Positions 8,101 to 16,666 of a stretch of 59,342 nucleotides of DNA are shown in pieces. Position 1 is the stretch's first letter; every line of letters starts with the position of its first letter. The translations under genes were made by a program, and so were the position numbers. The stretch spans positions 1 to 59,342 of the forward strand of contig CAYJGK010000007.1 in assembly GCA_964370065.1 (NCBI GenBank). Direction: 5' to 3'. Below the pieces are notes generated by a model. That model saw only the letters and a list, made by a program, of their open reading frames with translations, made no database searches and was not told where the DNA came from. This DNA is from CAMQRS01 sp964370065 (GTDB lineage: Bacteria; Bacillota_I; Bacilli_A; Erysipelotrichales; Erysipelotrichaceae).

Positions 8101-9108
8101 TTATAGTTTCAATACTTTTTCATAAATTGATTTTAGTTTTTTTCCAATTTCTTCAATACTACGCTCTTCTGCTGTCTGTCTTCCAGCTTGTGTAGTAGAA
8201 GGATACTTCTTTTCTACTACCCCTTCAATAATGTCCACAAATTCATCTACGTTTTTTCCTTTATAGCAGTTTTTCCCATTGATTAACCATGGGGAAAATA
8301 CAGGAATATCTCTAACAATCACATTTTGCTTAGCTGCTAATGCTTCTAATACAACTATTCCTTCTGTTTCTTCTTTGCTTGCAAAGAAGAATGCATCACA
8401 AGAATTAAAAGCTCCTTCGATGATTGGACCTTTGATATACCCTGGAAAATAGACATTAGATGGATGATCCCCACTTACAATATCTCTAATATTTTTAGGA
8501 ATCGAGTAAAGGGCCGTATGCCCAAACCATAAGAAACGATATTGTGGTAAACGTTTTGCTACTTCCACAAAATCAATGATTCCTTTACGATCAAAGTATA
8601 ATCCAACTGAGATAATGACTTTATCTTCTTCTTGTATACTAAAATATTTTTTAAATGCTTTAACTTTTTCTGCGTTATAATCAAAACGTTCTAGATCTAT
8701 TCCATTTGATATAGCTTCAATGGGTTGAGTTAACCCATAGCCTTCTAATATTTGTTTTGAATAAGGTGTAGGAGTTAGTATATAATCACCTAACGTATAG
8801 ACATTTAATATTATCTTTTTAAAAATAGGTGCAACTTGATTACTTAAAACAAATGAATTCTTAAAATCTTCTTCTGTACTATGTGCGTGCACAATTACTT
8901 TTTTATTCATTTTTTTTGCCTTTTGAATAACTAAGTTACTATTAATTCCATACGTATTAATATGCAATATGTCATAATCTTCACAATTTGTGTCAGTTGT
9001 ATAGGCAATGCCTTGGCTTTCTAAGGCAGCAATTTGGTGTTTCATAGCACGACCAATTCCTGAAGTTTTGATCATTTTTTCTGCTTCAAAATATAATAAT
9101 ATTTTCAT
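8101..9108 (-). CDS. LafB/CpoA-like glycolipid glycosyltransferase (GT4)
   Basis: A 335-residue GT4 enzyme. The N-terminus MKILLYFEAEKMIKTSGIGR, HINTYGINSN and HAHSTEEDFKNSF closely recall LafB/CpoA, which adds the second sugar to monoglucosyl-diacylglycerol. YFDRKGI starts the nucleotide-sugar half, and EETEGIVVLEALAAK holds the EX7E motif at about 240-252. No signal peptide is seen; a monotopic position on the inner membrane face is expected. It is the first gene of an operon with the MprF-like protein (gap 9 bases), the LafA-RecX fusion and yhaM. The sugar donor (UDP-Glc or UDP-Gal) cannot be told from sequence. Confidence 0.85.
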   Translation of the reverse strand: MKILLYFEAEKMIKTSGIGRAMKHQIAALESQGIAYTTDTNCEDYDILHINTYGINSNLVIQKAKKMNKKVIVHAHSTEEDFKNSFVLSNQVAPIFKKIILNVYTLGDYILTPTPYSKQILEGYGLTQPIEAISNGIDLERFDYNAEKVKAFKKYFSIQEEDKVIISVGLYFDRKGIIDFVEVAKRLPQYRFLWFGHTALYSIPKNIRDIVSGDHPSNVYFPGYIKGPIIEGAFNSCDAFFFASKEETEGIVVLEALAAKQNVIVRDIPVFSPWLINGKNCYKGKNVDEFVDIIEGVVEKKYPSTTQAGRQTAEERSIEEIGKKLKSIYEKVLKL

Positions 9109-9215
9109 AAATCCTCCATATATTCAAAACAAATGTTTCCATACATACTCATATTATATAACGAAAACAGCATAATTCATACAAAAAGAGTGCTACAATT
9201 ATGATTAAGTAATAA

Positions 9216-9246
9216 AAAAGAGTGAAATAATGCAATTCACTCTTTT
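9216..9246 (-). terminator. Intrinsic terminator after ymdB
   Basis: An 11-bp perfect stem AAAAGAGTGAA (9216-9226) with TTCACTCTTTT (9236-9246) is followed on the minus strand by a T-run. It separates the ymdB transcript from the glycolipid operon. Confidence 0.85.
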
Positions 9247-9249
9247 GCT

Positions 9250-10032
9250 TTACATACTTTCTGGTCTGATTTGAATTCTTTCAATATGAGTCGCTTGTTT
9301 TGATGTTTCATCAATTTCGACTACTACGGCACTTAATATACCTGGTCCTTCTGCGATGGTAAAGCGTGTTTTTTCATCTGTTGTAAATCGAGTTATAATT
9401 TCCTCTATATCTCTTCCAATCACACTGCGATAGGCTCCACACATTCCTACATCCGATATAAAAGCTGTTCCATAACTGACTCTTTCATCTGCCGTTTGTA
9501 CATGCGTGTGAGTTCCCACAACTACTTGTACATCGCTTTCAAAATAATATGAAAATGCAATTTTTTCACTCGTTGCTTCCGCATGCAAATCTACAAAGTA
9601 AATATCTACCTCATCACGGGTATCCATAATAATATCTTCCATACTCATAAACGGAGATTCAGTAGTAGGAATCATAAAGATTTCTCCAATTAAGTTAGTC
9701 ACACAAATACGTAATCCATTGACTTCAACAATTCGATAACCTTTCCCTTGTTGGCAAGATAAATTGTATGGTCGTACTAATTGGTCTGCTTCCTCTAGGA
9801 ACGTAAAGATTGTATCTTTTGAATAAGCATGATTTCCAAGAGTTAATAAATCACATCCACCATTAATTAATTGATGATATATTTTTTTTGTTAATCCTTT
9901 TCCATGTGCTGCATTTTCTGCATTAGCAATTGTAAAGTCAATACCATATTTTTCTTTTAATTGTGGTAATTGTTCCAATACAATATTTCTACCTACGCTA
10001 CCAACAATATCTCCAATAAACAATATCTTCAT
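9250..10032 (-). CDS. ymdB: TIGR00282-type metallophosphoesterase YmdB
   Basis: A 260-residue calcineurin-like phosphoesterase (MKILFIGDIVGSVGR, NAENAAHGKG, GNHAY, DLHAEATSEK, GTHTHVQTAD) with the full set of metal-ligand motifs. B. subtilis YmdB (264 residues) hydrolyses 2',3'-cyclic nucleotides and affects biofilm and RNA metabolism. The start codon overlaps the rny stop by one base (TAATG), so translation is coupled. The rny-ymdB pair is conserved in Firmicutes. Confidence 0.93.
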   Translation of the reverse strand: MKILFIGDIVGSVGRNIVLEQLPQLKEKYGIDFTIANAENAAHGKGLTKKIYHQLINGGCDLLTLGNHAYSKDTIFTFLEEADQLVRPYNLSCQQGKGYRIVEVNGLRICVTNLIGEIFMIPTTESPFMSMEDIIMDTRDEVDIYFVDLHAEATSEKIAFSYYFESDVQVVVGTHTHVQTADERVSYGTAFISDVGMCGAYRSVIGRDIEEIITRFTTDEKTRFTIAEGPGILSAVVVEIDETSKQATHIERIQIRPESM

Positions 10033-11582
10033 TACTTAGCCACTTCGTTTGCTCTTGTTTCTCTAATGACTGTCACTTTAATTTGCCCTGGGTAGGTCAA
10101 TTCGTTTTCAATACGTTCTTTAATCTCACGTGCTAATTTCACTGCTTTTAAATCATCAATACGCTCTGGTTTCACCATAACACGAATTTCTCTACCAGCT
10201 TGGATGGCATATGTGCTATCCACACCTTCAAATGATTTCGCTAACGTTTCTAACGATTCTAAACGATTAATATAATTTTGCATCGCTTCGTGACGTGCTC
10301 CTGGTCTAGCTGCACTTAATGTATCTGCTGCATAGACTAAATTAGAAATTAAGTATTTCGCTTCTACATCACCATGGTGAGATTGAATCGCATTTAATAC
10401 AACTTCATCTTCTCCATGTTTCTTACAAATACGATATCCTAAATCAACATGACTTCCATCGACTTCGTAATCAATTGCCTTACCAATATCATGCAATAGT
10501 CCTGCACGTTTCGCTAATGCTTGATTTAATCCTAATTCAGCAGCCATCATTCCTGTTAAGTTAGCCACTTCCATGCTGTGTTGCAATGCATTTTGACCAT
10601 AGCTGTAACGGTATTTTAAGCGACCTACTAATTTTACAATTTCACGATCCATTTTCCCAATTCCTAATTTAAAGATTGCATCGTCCCCAGCTTTCATGAT
10701 TTGGTTATTCATATCATTTTTCACTCGGTTGACTACTTCTTCAATTCTTCCTGGTTGGATTCTTCCATCTTTTACTAAGGTTTCTAATGCAATTCTAGCC
10801 ACTTCTCTACGAATTGGATCAAAACATGAAAGTTCAATAACTTCAGGTGTGTCATCAATATTTAAATCAACTCCTGTTGCTTGCTCAATCGCTTTAATAT
10901 TTCTACCTTCACGACCAATAATTCTACCTTTCATTTCATCACTAGGTAAGTTAACAACTGATACTGTACGATCAACCGATTCTTCTTGTGATAACCTTTG
11001 AATACTTAAAGCAATGATATTACGTGCTTTTTCATCTGCGATAGCTTTTGCTTCATCTTCACGTTCTTTAATATATCCAATTACTTCTTTTTCCATTCTT
11101 TGTTTAGCGATTTCAAATAATTCTTTTTTCGCTTCTGCACTTGTCATTGAGGCAATGCGTTCTAATTCTACGACTTGCACATCTATTTTAGCGTCTAACT
11201 CTTTTTCTTTTACTTCTAATTTTGCAATTTTATCAGTTAATTGCGTGTTTTTCTTATCTAATTGTGCTTCTTTTTGAATTAATGTTTCGTCTCTAAAGTT
11301 TAAATTATCTTCTCTACGGAATAACTGGTTTTCTTTTTCAGTTAATTCATCTTTTGCTGATTTAATTTCCTTTTCAGCATTGATTTTTAATTCATGAACT
11401 TGAGTACGTCCATCTAAAACAGCTTGTTTTACAATTGTGTCACCTTTACTATGTGCTTCTTTTATTAATAGTTCTGCTTCTCTCTTGTTTTTATTTAATT
11501 CCATTTTAGATAATACGGTCATAATGATGATCCCTATTATTACTCCAACTACACTAGATAAGAGGATAAGTGTATAATTCAT
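10032..11582 (-). CDS. rny: Ribonuclease Y
   Basis: A 516-residue endoribonuclease that starts mRNA decay and is anchored to the membrane. One N-terminal transmembrane helix (about 3-24) is followed by a long charged coiled coil (25-190), a KH RNA-binding domain (GRIIGREGRNIKAIE near 215), and an HD domain with HDIGKAID near 363 as the metal site. Length and order match B. subtilis Rny (520). AGGAGG lies ahead of the ATG. A sigma-A-like promoter is present upstream. It forms a two-gene unit with ymdB. Confidence 0.95.
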   Translation of the reverse strand: MNYTLILLSSVVGVIIGIIIMTVLSKMELNKNKREAELLIKEAHSKGDTIVKQAVLDGRTQVHELKINAEKEIKSAKDELTEKENQLFRREDNLNFRDETLIQKEAQLDKKNTQLTDKIAKLEVKEKELDAKIDVQVVELERIASMTSAEAKKELFEIAKQRMEKEVIGYIKEREDEAKAIADEKARNIIALSIQRLSQEESVDRTVSVVNLPSDEMKGRIIGREGRNIKAIEQATGVDLNIDDTPEVIELSCFDPIRREVARIALETLVKDGRIQPGRIEEVVNRVKNDMNNQIMKAGDDAIFKLGIGKMDREIVKLVGRLKYRYSYGQNALQHSMEVANLTGMMAAELGLNQALAKRAGLLHDIGKAIDYEVDGSHVDLGYRICKKHGEDEVVLNAIQSHHGDVEAKYLISNLVYAADTLSAARPGARHEAMQNYINRLESLETLAKSFEGVDSTYAIQAGREIRVMVKPERIDDLKAVKLAREIKERIENELTYPGQIKVTVIRETRANEVAK

Positions 11583-11629
11583 TTTGAATCCTCCTATTTT
11601 AACTTGATATGGTTTTAACCCATATATAT

Positions 11630-11658
11630 ATAATACTAAATTTTAAAGCATAATACAA
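11630..11658 (-). promoter_or_regulatory. Candidate rny-ymdB promoter
   Basis: On the minus strand TTGTAT (11653-11658) and TATTAT (11630-11635) are spaced 17 bases apart. A 6-bp hairpin ATATGG...CCATAT follows in the leader. Confidence 0.5.
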
Positions 11659-11730
11659 ACCTTTTATCTTAGGTCCATACATCTTATTTTATTCTTATTT
11701 CTAATTCTATCTCTTTTCACTCTTCATTCA

Positions 11731-11774
11731 AAAAAAGACAAATAATTCTGTATGTGAATTACTTATCTTTTTTT
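11731..11774 (-). terminator. Intrinsic terminator after recA
   Basis: An imperfect long stem (AAAAAAGA..AATTC with GAATTA..TCTTTTTT) with a 7-base loop lies just downstream of the recA stop and ends in an A/T tract. Fit is good but not perfect because of internal bulges. Confidence 0.65.
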
Positions 11775-11777
11775 ATA

Positions 11778-12782
11778 TTATGATTTCGCTTTTAATTCTT
11801 TAATTTGTTTTGCAAGTTCTACTACTACTTCAGGACGCTCCCGTAAGAATGTTTTAACACTCTCTTTTCCTTGTCCAATTTTTTCACCATTATAAGCAAA
11901 CCAACTTCCGCTTTTTTGAATTAAATCCAAGTCTACACTCACATCGATAATTTCTCCAATATATGAAATTCCTTCTCCATACATAATTTCAATTTGCGCG
12001 ACTTTAAATGGTGGTGCTACTTTGTTTTTCACAATTTTCACATTCACTTTGTTACCGACAATATCACTACCTACTTTAATAGCTTCACTTTTACGAATAT
12101 CTAAGCGCACAGATGAATAGAATTTTAAAGCTCTACCTCCTGGTGTTGTTTCTGGGTTTCCATATACAATTCCTACTTTTTCACGTAATTGGTTAATGAA
12201 AATGGCAGTACATTCACTTTTGTTCATGACTCCACTCAATTTACGCATTGCTTTAGACATTAAGCGAGCTTGTAATCCCACTTGTAAATCACCCATTTCG
12301 CCGTCTAGTTCCGCTTGCGGTACTAATGCAGCTACCGAATCGACAACCACTAAATCAATAGCACCACTACGAATCAACATCTCACAAATTTCAAGAGCTT
12401 GCTCTCCACTATCTGGTTGCGATAAGATTAATTCATCAATATCAACACCTAAATTTTTGGCGTACATTGGATCAATTGCATTTTCTGCATCAATAAAAGC
12501 AGCACGTCCACCTTTTTTTTGTACTTGCGCAATGGCATGTAAAGCGATGGTTGTTTTCCCACTTGATTCTGGACCATATACTTCAATAATTCTACCTTTT
12601 GGGTAACCACCAATTCCTAATGCTTCATCTATTTTTAATGAACCTGAACTAATGGCATCAATATCTAAGGAAGAACGATCACCTAGTTTCATAATTGAAC
12701 CTTTTCCAAATTGTTTCTCAATCATTGAAATGGTTTCTTTTAATAATTGATTATTATCTTCTACTTTTTTTTCTTTCGCCAT
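11778..12782 (-). CDS. recA: Recombinase RecA
   Basis: A 334-residue RecA, which forms ATP-dependent filaments on ssDNA, drives strand exchange and stimulates self-cleavage of S24 repressors. The Walker A motif GPESSGKT is at about 70-77, the Walker B-type stretch LVVVDSVAAL near 145, and loop regions GNPETTPGGRALKFY near 210. AAGGAG lies seven bases ahead of the ATG. It is the last gene of the rodZ-like/pgsA/cinA operon. No Bacillus-type LexA box was seen just upstream. The S24 repressor at 37 kb is a likely client. Confidence 0.97.
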   Translation of the reverse strand: MAKEKKVEDNNQLLKETISMIEKQFGKGSIMKLGDRSSLDIDAISSGSLKIDEALGIGGYPKGRIIEVYGPESSGKTTIALHAIAQVQKKGGRAAFIDAENAIDPMYAKNLGVDIDELILSQPDSGEQALEICEMLIRSGAIDLVVVDSVAALVPQAELDGEMGDLQVGLQARLMSKAMRKLSGVMNKSECTAIFINQLREKVGIVYGNPETTPGGRALKFYSSVRLDIRKSEAIKVGSDIVGNKVNVKIVKNKVAPPFKVAQIEIMYGEGISYIGEIIDVSVDLDLIQKSGSWFAYNGEKIGQGKESVKTFLRERPEVVVELAKQIKELKAKS

Positions 12783-12819
12783 AATGTTTCTCCTTTTTAT
12801 ACATATATGTGTATTCTTA

Positions 12820-13281
12820 CTATTTTCCTTGTAGTAAATATATTAATTCTTTTGTTATAAATTGTATACAAGCTTCTCTTATTTGCATTCGATTACCACT
12901 AAATACCTGTTCATACGAATAGAGTTCTCCATGTAATAGGATAGCCATGCATACATAACCCACTGGTTGATTTTCCATTGCATCTGGTCCAGCATTGCCT
13001 GTAAAAGAAACAACTATATCGGATTGCAATGCTATATACCCTTGCAAGGCCATTTGTTTGGCACACGCTATGCTAACGACTCCATGCTGAGCAATAAATG
13101 TATCATCTATATTCAGCATTTTTTTCTTACACTCATTAGTATATGTTATATAGCCTCCCTTAAGCACTTTAGAAGCCTGTGGTATACAAGCAATAGAAGA
13201 AGCAAATAATCCTGCTGTTATACTTTCTACACTTGCTATTTGTAAGTTTTTAGAAATTAATACTGTGACTAGTTCTTGCAT
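12820..13281 (-). CDS. CinA C-terminal domain protein (PncC-like nicotinamide-nucleotide amidohydrolase)
   Basis: A 153-residue stand-alone version of the C-terminal CinA domain. It carries VESITAGLFASS (standard form ESxTGG), GGYITYTNECK and FTGNAGPDAMENQPVGYV. In full CinA (about 415 residues) this domain follows a MoCF-like domain that is absent here. The family removes the amide of NMN for pyridine nucleotide recycling. Two conserved positions differ: Gly to Ala in the first motif and Lys to Gln before PVG, so activity is likely but not certain. The start follows the pgsA stop by one base, and recA lies 37 bases downstream. Confidence 0.85.
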   Translation of the reverse strand: MQELVTVLISKNLQIASVESITAGLFASSIACIPQASKVLKGGYITYTNECKKKMLNIDDTFIAQHGVVSIACAKQMALQGYIALQSDIVVSFTGNAGPDAMENQPVGYVCMAILLHGELYSYEQVFSGNRMQIREACIQFITKELIYLLQGK

Positions 13282-13282
13282 C

Positions 13283-13876
13283 TTACATACTTTCCATAAT
13301 AATTGATTTTGCTTGTATAAAATAAGCGTATCCTGAAATTAAGGATACTAAACAGGCAAGATACACTAGGATTTGATCCATTGGTATGCCTAATACTTCA
13401 AATGGAACATTGTGTAAAAAACAAACGCAAATCGCAAGCATTTGGACAACTGTTTTGACTTTACCTGCTAATGTAGCAGCCATCACTTTTCCTTTTGCGG
13501 AAGCCATCATGCGAATCGCATCCACAATCGTATCACGACTAATCATAAGCAATACAATAAGGAATGGGATACGATGGTCAAAAGCGAGTAATAAAAAACA
13601 AGTATTCACTAATAATTTATCAGCAATCGGATCAATAAATTTTCCAAACGAAGTAATTAATTTATATTTTCTGGCGATGTATCCATCTAAAAAATCCGTG
13701 ATGGATGCAAACATAAAAATAACCAAACAAATCAATGATGGATAAGGAATGTCAACTCCCATCACATGCATACTTCCTACCTCAATTGAAACACTTGCAT
13801 AAGGGAATACATATACAAGTACTAAAATAGGTACAAGAGCCATTCGCAACATAGATAATTTGTTTGGTAAATTCAT
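13283..13876 (-). CDS. pgsA: CDP-diacylglycerol-glycerol-3-phosphate 3-phosphatidyltransferase
   Basis: A 197-residue membrane enzyme making phosphatidylglycerol-phosphate, the first committed step to phosphatidylglycerol. The CDP-alcohol phosphotransferase motif is complete (DGYIAR..GKFIDPIADK, about 64-86). Four or five transmembrane segments surround it. AGAGGAG precedes the ATG, which lies one base after the stop of the RodZ-like gene. The position between rodZ-like and cinA/recA is the same as in Bacillus. Confidence 0.95.
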   Translation of the reverse strand: MNLPNKLSMLRMALVPILVLVYVFPYASVSIEVGSMHVMGVDIPYPSLICLVIFMFASITDFLDGYIARKYKLITSFGKFIDPIADKLLVNTCFLLLAFDHRIPFLIVLLMISRDTIVDAIRMMASAKGKVMAATLAGKVKTVVQMLAICVCFLHNVPFEVLGIPMDQILVYLACLVSLISGYAYFIQAKSIIMESM

Positions 13877-13877
13877 A

Positions 13878-14591
13878 TTATTCTCCTCTTATGGTTTGCA
13901 GTGCAAAACTAACTACAGAGCCTTGTGTTTGTAATTGTTCATAATTATATACAAGTTCTACACCATTTATTTTAATTACAGGTTTTGCAGCAGCAAAATT
14001 TCCAAGTTTAAATGTTAATACATCATTTGTTTGTAAATTCAATGTTTGAGTAAATGGTTGGGTNNNNNNNNNNNNNNNNNNNNNNNNNNNNNNNNNNNNN
14101 NNNNNNNNNNNNNNNNNNNNNNNNNNNNNNNNNNNNNNNNNNNNNNNNNNNNNNNNNNNNNNNCACACAATCGCAATTAATGATACAAGGGGTAGATCAA
14201 TTTTTTTCATTCCCCTTTTTGTGTTTTTCATTTGTTGAGAGATAGACGTTCGATCTTTTCTTTCTGGTTTTCTTAGATCCTTTGATGATTTTATAATATT
14301 TTGCTCTAACTCTTCACGTTCCGCCATTTTAATCATGTCTAGACTTGTTGTGAAGGCAACCATATGCTCTTCGAATTGACTACGATGATCTTCGTAAGGT
14401 ATTTGTAAGGCTTTGCAATAGCTGCGTAAATAAAATTTAACAAATGTTAATTCGTTAATGAAAAAATCTAAGTCACCTTCTTCCAATGCCTTAATTTTTT
14501 GCTCGTTCAGTTTAGTTAAAGAAGCAACTTGTGCATAGCTTAATTTGCGTTTCACTCGTTCTTCTTTTAATTGTTTCCCGATTTCTTTCAT
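13878..14591 (-). CDS. RodZ-like membrane protein (helix-turn-helix + DUF4115), interrupted by assembly gap
   Basis: The N-terminal 80 residues form a Cro/CI-type helix-turn-helix (EERVKRKLSYAQVASLTKLN). A basic linker and the start of a transmembrane helix (IDLPLVSLIAIV near 142) follow. After the N run comes the end of an extracytoplasmic DUF4115-like beta domain (FKLGNFAAAKPVIKINGVEL). This is the plan of RodZ/YmfM, which ties MreB to the elongation machinery. The 100-N run hides the rest of the membrane helix, the linker and the front of DUF4115, so the real protein is probably longer than the 237 codons counted. The frame is open on both sides of the gap. Confidence 0.82.
   Translation of the reverse strand: MKEIGKQLKEERVKRKLSYAQVASLTKLNEQKIKALEEGDLDFFINELTFVKFYLRSYCKALQIPYEDHRSQFEEHMVAFTTSLDMIKMAEREELEQNIIKSSKDLRKPERKDRTSISQQMKNTKRGMKKIDLPLVSLIAIVXXXXXXXXXXXXXXXXXXXXXXXXXXXXXXXXXXTQPFTQTLNLQTNDVLTFKLGNFAAAKPVIKINGVELVYNYEQLQTQGSVVSFALQTIRGE
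14064..14163. other. Assembly gap of 100 N inside the RodZ-like gene
   Basis: Exactly 100 unresolved bases. A round 100 is the usual placeholder for a gap of unknown length, and the part of the protein expected here would need more than 33 codons. Confidence 0.95.
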
Positions 14592-14622
14592 ACTATCTCC
14601 TTATAATCTATACATACACTTA

Positions 14623-14650
14623 ATTATAACAATTTTCACTCCTCTTGTAA
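14623..14650 (-). promoter_or_regulatory. Promoter for the rodZ-like-pgsA-cinA-recA operon
   Basis: TTACAA (14645-14650) and TATAAT (14623-14628) with a 16-base spacer on the minus strand. The -35 lies inside the 3' end of the lipid kinase gene. Confidence 0.6.
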
Positions 14651-15565
14651 ATTGCTACTTATTATTACATCTCCCGTATTGGGTAATACCAGCTGTACGG
14701 CTTTTTCCTGAATACGAATAGTCGGATTCTTACGATGTATAATCTCACCATCTACATTTAAAGCTATTTGTTCTTCATCTTCTATTCTATATTCTTTACA
14801 AGAAATAACATTCACGTGTTTTTCAAATTGAATGTGTGTTCCTTTTTCATAATGTTTTGCTAATTTAGGTAAATTTAAATGATTCACATTTTGGATAAAG
14901 ACAACATTCATAATCCCATCATCTATCCTAGCCTTTGGATATGGTTTATAACCACCACCATAATATCCCCCATTACAAGCTACAATAAATGTATAAGCTT
15001 GTTCATATTTTTGTTCATTAATAAAAATAGTGTACTTGCGTTTTAAACTAGTTAACATACTATACACTAAAGCAAGTGTATAGGGTATTTGTTCATTTTT
15101 GAACTTTTTGTTTTTAAATTTCACTGCATTTTTGGCAACTTGTACATCAAATCCAACAGATACGATATTCATTGCATAATATTCATCACTTATACTTAAC
15201 ACATCTACTTTTTTATATTGAGGATTCACATAGTTTTTCAAATCCAATAAGTCTTGTGCATCAATTTCTAAACTTTTAATAAAATCATTTCCTGTCCCAA
15301 TCGGAATCACTCCTAACGAAACATTATCATAACCATAAATCCCATTTAATACTTCATTTAAAGTCCCATCTCCACCACATGCATATATGTGCATCACAGC
15401 TCCCGTTTGTGCATAACGAGCGGCAATCACACTAGCTTCACATTTTTTAGTAGTGATTTCAATACGTACTTCAAAAGATTTAAAATACTTTTTAATCGAT
15501 TGAATTAGCGTTTCTACTTGGCCCCCTCTACCAGCATTTGGATTAATAATGAATACTTGCTTCAT
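14636..15565 (-). CDS. Diacylglycerol kinase family lipid kinase (DgkB/YegS type)
   Basis: A 309-residue soluble lipid kinase with the catalytic-domain motifs INPNAGRGG (start), GGDGTLNEVLNG near 80 and PIGTGNDF near 106. It also has the YegS/DgkB C-terminal beta domain (VACNGGYYGGGYKPYP, ARIDDGIMNVVF). It phosphorylates diacylglycerol back to phosphatidate using ATP. In Gram-positives this recycles diacylglycerol left from lipoteichoic acid synthesis, which fits the glycolipid genes nearby. GGGGG precedes the ATG. Substrate is inferred from family. Confidence 0.88.
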   Translation of the reverse strand: MKQVFIINPNAGRGGQVETLIQSIKKYFKSFEVRIEITTKKCEASVIAARYAQTGAVMHIYACGGDGTLNEVLNGIYGYDNVSLGVIPIGTGNDFIKSLEIDAQDLLDLKNYVNPQYKKVDVLSISDEYYAMNIVSVGFDVQVAKNAVKFKNKKFKNEQIPYTLALVYSMLTSLKRKYTIFINEQKYEQAYTFIVACNGGYYGGGYKPYPKARIDDGIMNVVFIQNVNHLNLPKLAKHYEKGTHIQFEKHVNVISCKEYRIEDEEQIALNVDGEIIHRKNPTIRIQEKAVQLVLPNTGDVIISSNLQEE

Positions 15566-15574
15566 AATACCCCC

Positions 15575-16588
15575 TTAATACATATTTATATGTGTCCATT
15601 CATTTTTCGTTTCTTTAATAAAACGACGTTTAAATACTAATAATTCTTCTATATCCATTAGAATATGAAATAATTTAACTCTTCCTTCCAATTCTAATTG
15701 TGTTTTAGGTAATTCCTCTTTACGGATCGCATCAAACATTGTTTCTAATGTTTCAATTTGTTCATCTGGATCATTCATCTCAAAAATAAACTGATTCATA
15801 TACTTAATATATCCTGCTACTACATAGGCTTCCGTTGGCATATGGCGAATCGACTTAATATCATAATGTAAATTATGTAATACCTGACACTGTGAGGAAC
15901 GCATTTCAAAATAATGCACATAATATTTTTTATATGGTTTAAATGAATTATTTTGAAATTCAAATGATTGCTCAATAAAATGCTCAATATAGTGTTCTAA
16001 TTCAATGACACTATCCCAAACATTACGTTCAATATCTTGTTTCATTAAGTATTTAGTTAAATCTTCTAAAATGGCAACCAACCTTTTTTCAGTAAATTCA
16101 ATATTATGTAAAATCGTGTTTTCTAATTTATTATTGGGTGTAAAAGCATTAAATAAAATAGCGATACTCACACCAATAAACACTAGCCAAAATTCGTTTA
16201 AAATAAATGCCGACGTATAATTTTGAGTCGATAAAAAATGTGTTCCAATTACCGCATTCACTGATATTGTAGCATGCCATCCCATCCAATTTGAAAAATA
16301 AACGACTAAAAAGATATAAATACCAAAGGCTAACCATTCACTAAACAAATGTTGTATAAATAGATATGAAATACAAACCGATATAGAAAACGAAATTAGT
16401 CGGTATAATGAAAGACGTAGTGTTTCGATTTTTGTTGTTAATAATGTTAATAGAGTAATGATTCCTGCTGAAGTGGCAAACTCTAAGTCCATGGCCATTC
16501 CAATAAGAATTGCCAAACTACTTCCGATTGCAATTTTGGCAGCTTGAATAAAATTCTCCCATAATTTAATTTTCATTTTTGCTGTCAT
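15575..16588 (-). CDS. Aromatic acid exporter family protein (ArAE_1/FUSC-like)
   Basis: A 337-residue protein. Residues 1-150 contain about five to six hydrophobic segments (IAIGSSLAILIGMAM, ITLLTLLTTKIETLRLSLYR) typical of the ArAE_1/DUF939 N-terminal domain. The C-terminal half is a charged, helical cytoplasmic domain (HILMDIEELLVFKRRFI). The family is predicted to export small aromatic compounds, but most members are untested. I chose the ATG at 16586-16588 because GAGG lies nine bases upstream; a longer frame would need a TTG inside the preceding terminator. Confidence 0.8.
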   Translation of the reverse strand: MTAKMKIKLWENFIQAAKIAIGSSLAILIGMAMDLEFATSAGIITLLTLLTTKIETLRLSLYRLISFSISVCISYLFIQHLFSEWLAFGIYIFLVVYFSNWMGWHATISVNAVIGTHFLSTQNYTSAFILNEFWLVFIGVSIAILFNAFTPNNKLENTILHNIEFTEKRLVAILEDLTKYLMKQDIERNVWDSVIELEHYIEHFIEQSFEFQNNSFKPYKKYYVHYFEMRSSQCQVLHNLHYDIKSIRHMPTEAYVVAGYIKYMNQFIFEMNDPDEQIETLETMFDAIRKEELPKTQLELEGRVKLFHILMDIEELLVFKRRFIKETKNEWTHINMY

Positions 16589-16624
16589 ATTAAAAACCTC
16601 TTCCCTTATAAGAATACCAAAAAA

Positions 16625-16660
16625 CAATGAAAACGTAAAACAAAATATACGTTTTCATTG
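16625..16660 (-). terminator. Intrinsic terminator after the MFS gene
   Basis: A 13-bp perfect stem CAATGAAAACGTA (16625-16637) with TACGTTTTCATTG (16648-16660), followed on the minus strand by TTTTTT. It ends the transporter operon before the ArAE-like gene. Confidence 0.85.
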
Positions 16661-16666
16661 CTTATT

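Noticed and set aside
10696..11277. Plus-strand frames opposite rny
   Set aside because: Ser/Ile-rich composition and position opposite the conserved KH and coiled-coil regions mark them as shadows.
16589..16627. Upstream TTG start for the ArAE-like gene
   Set aside because: It lies inside the MFS terminator stem, while the ATG at 16588 has GAGG at proper distance.
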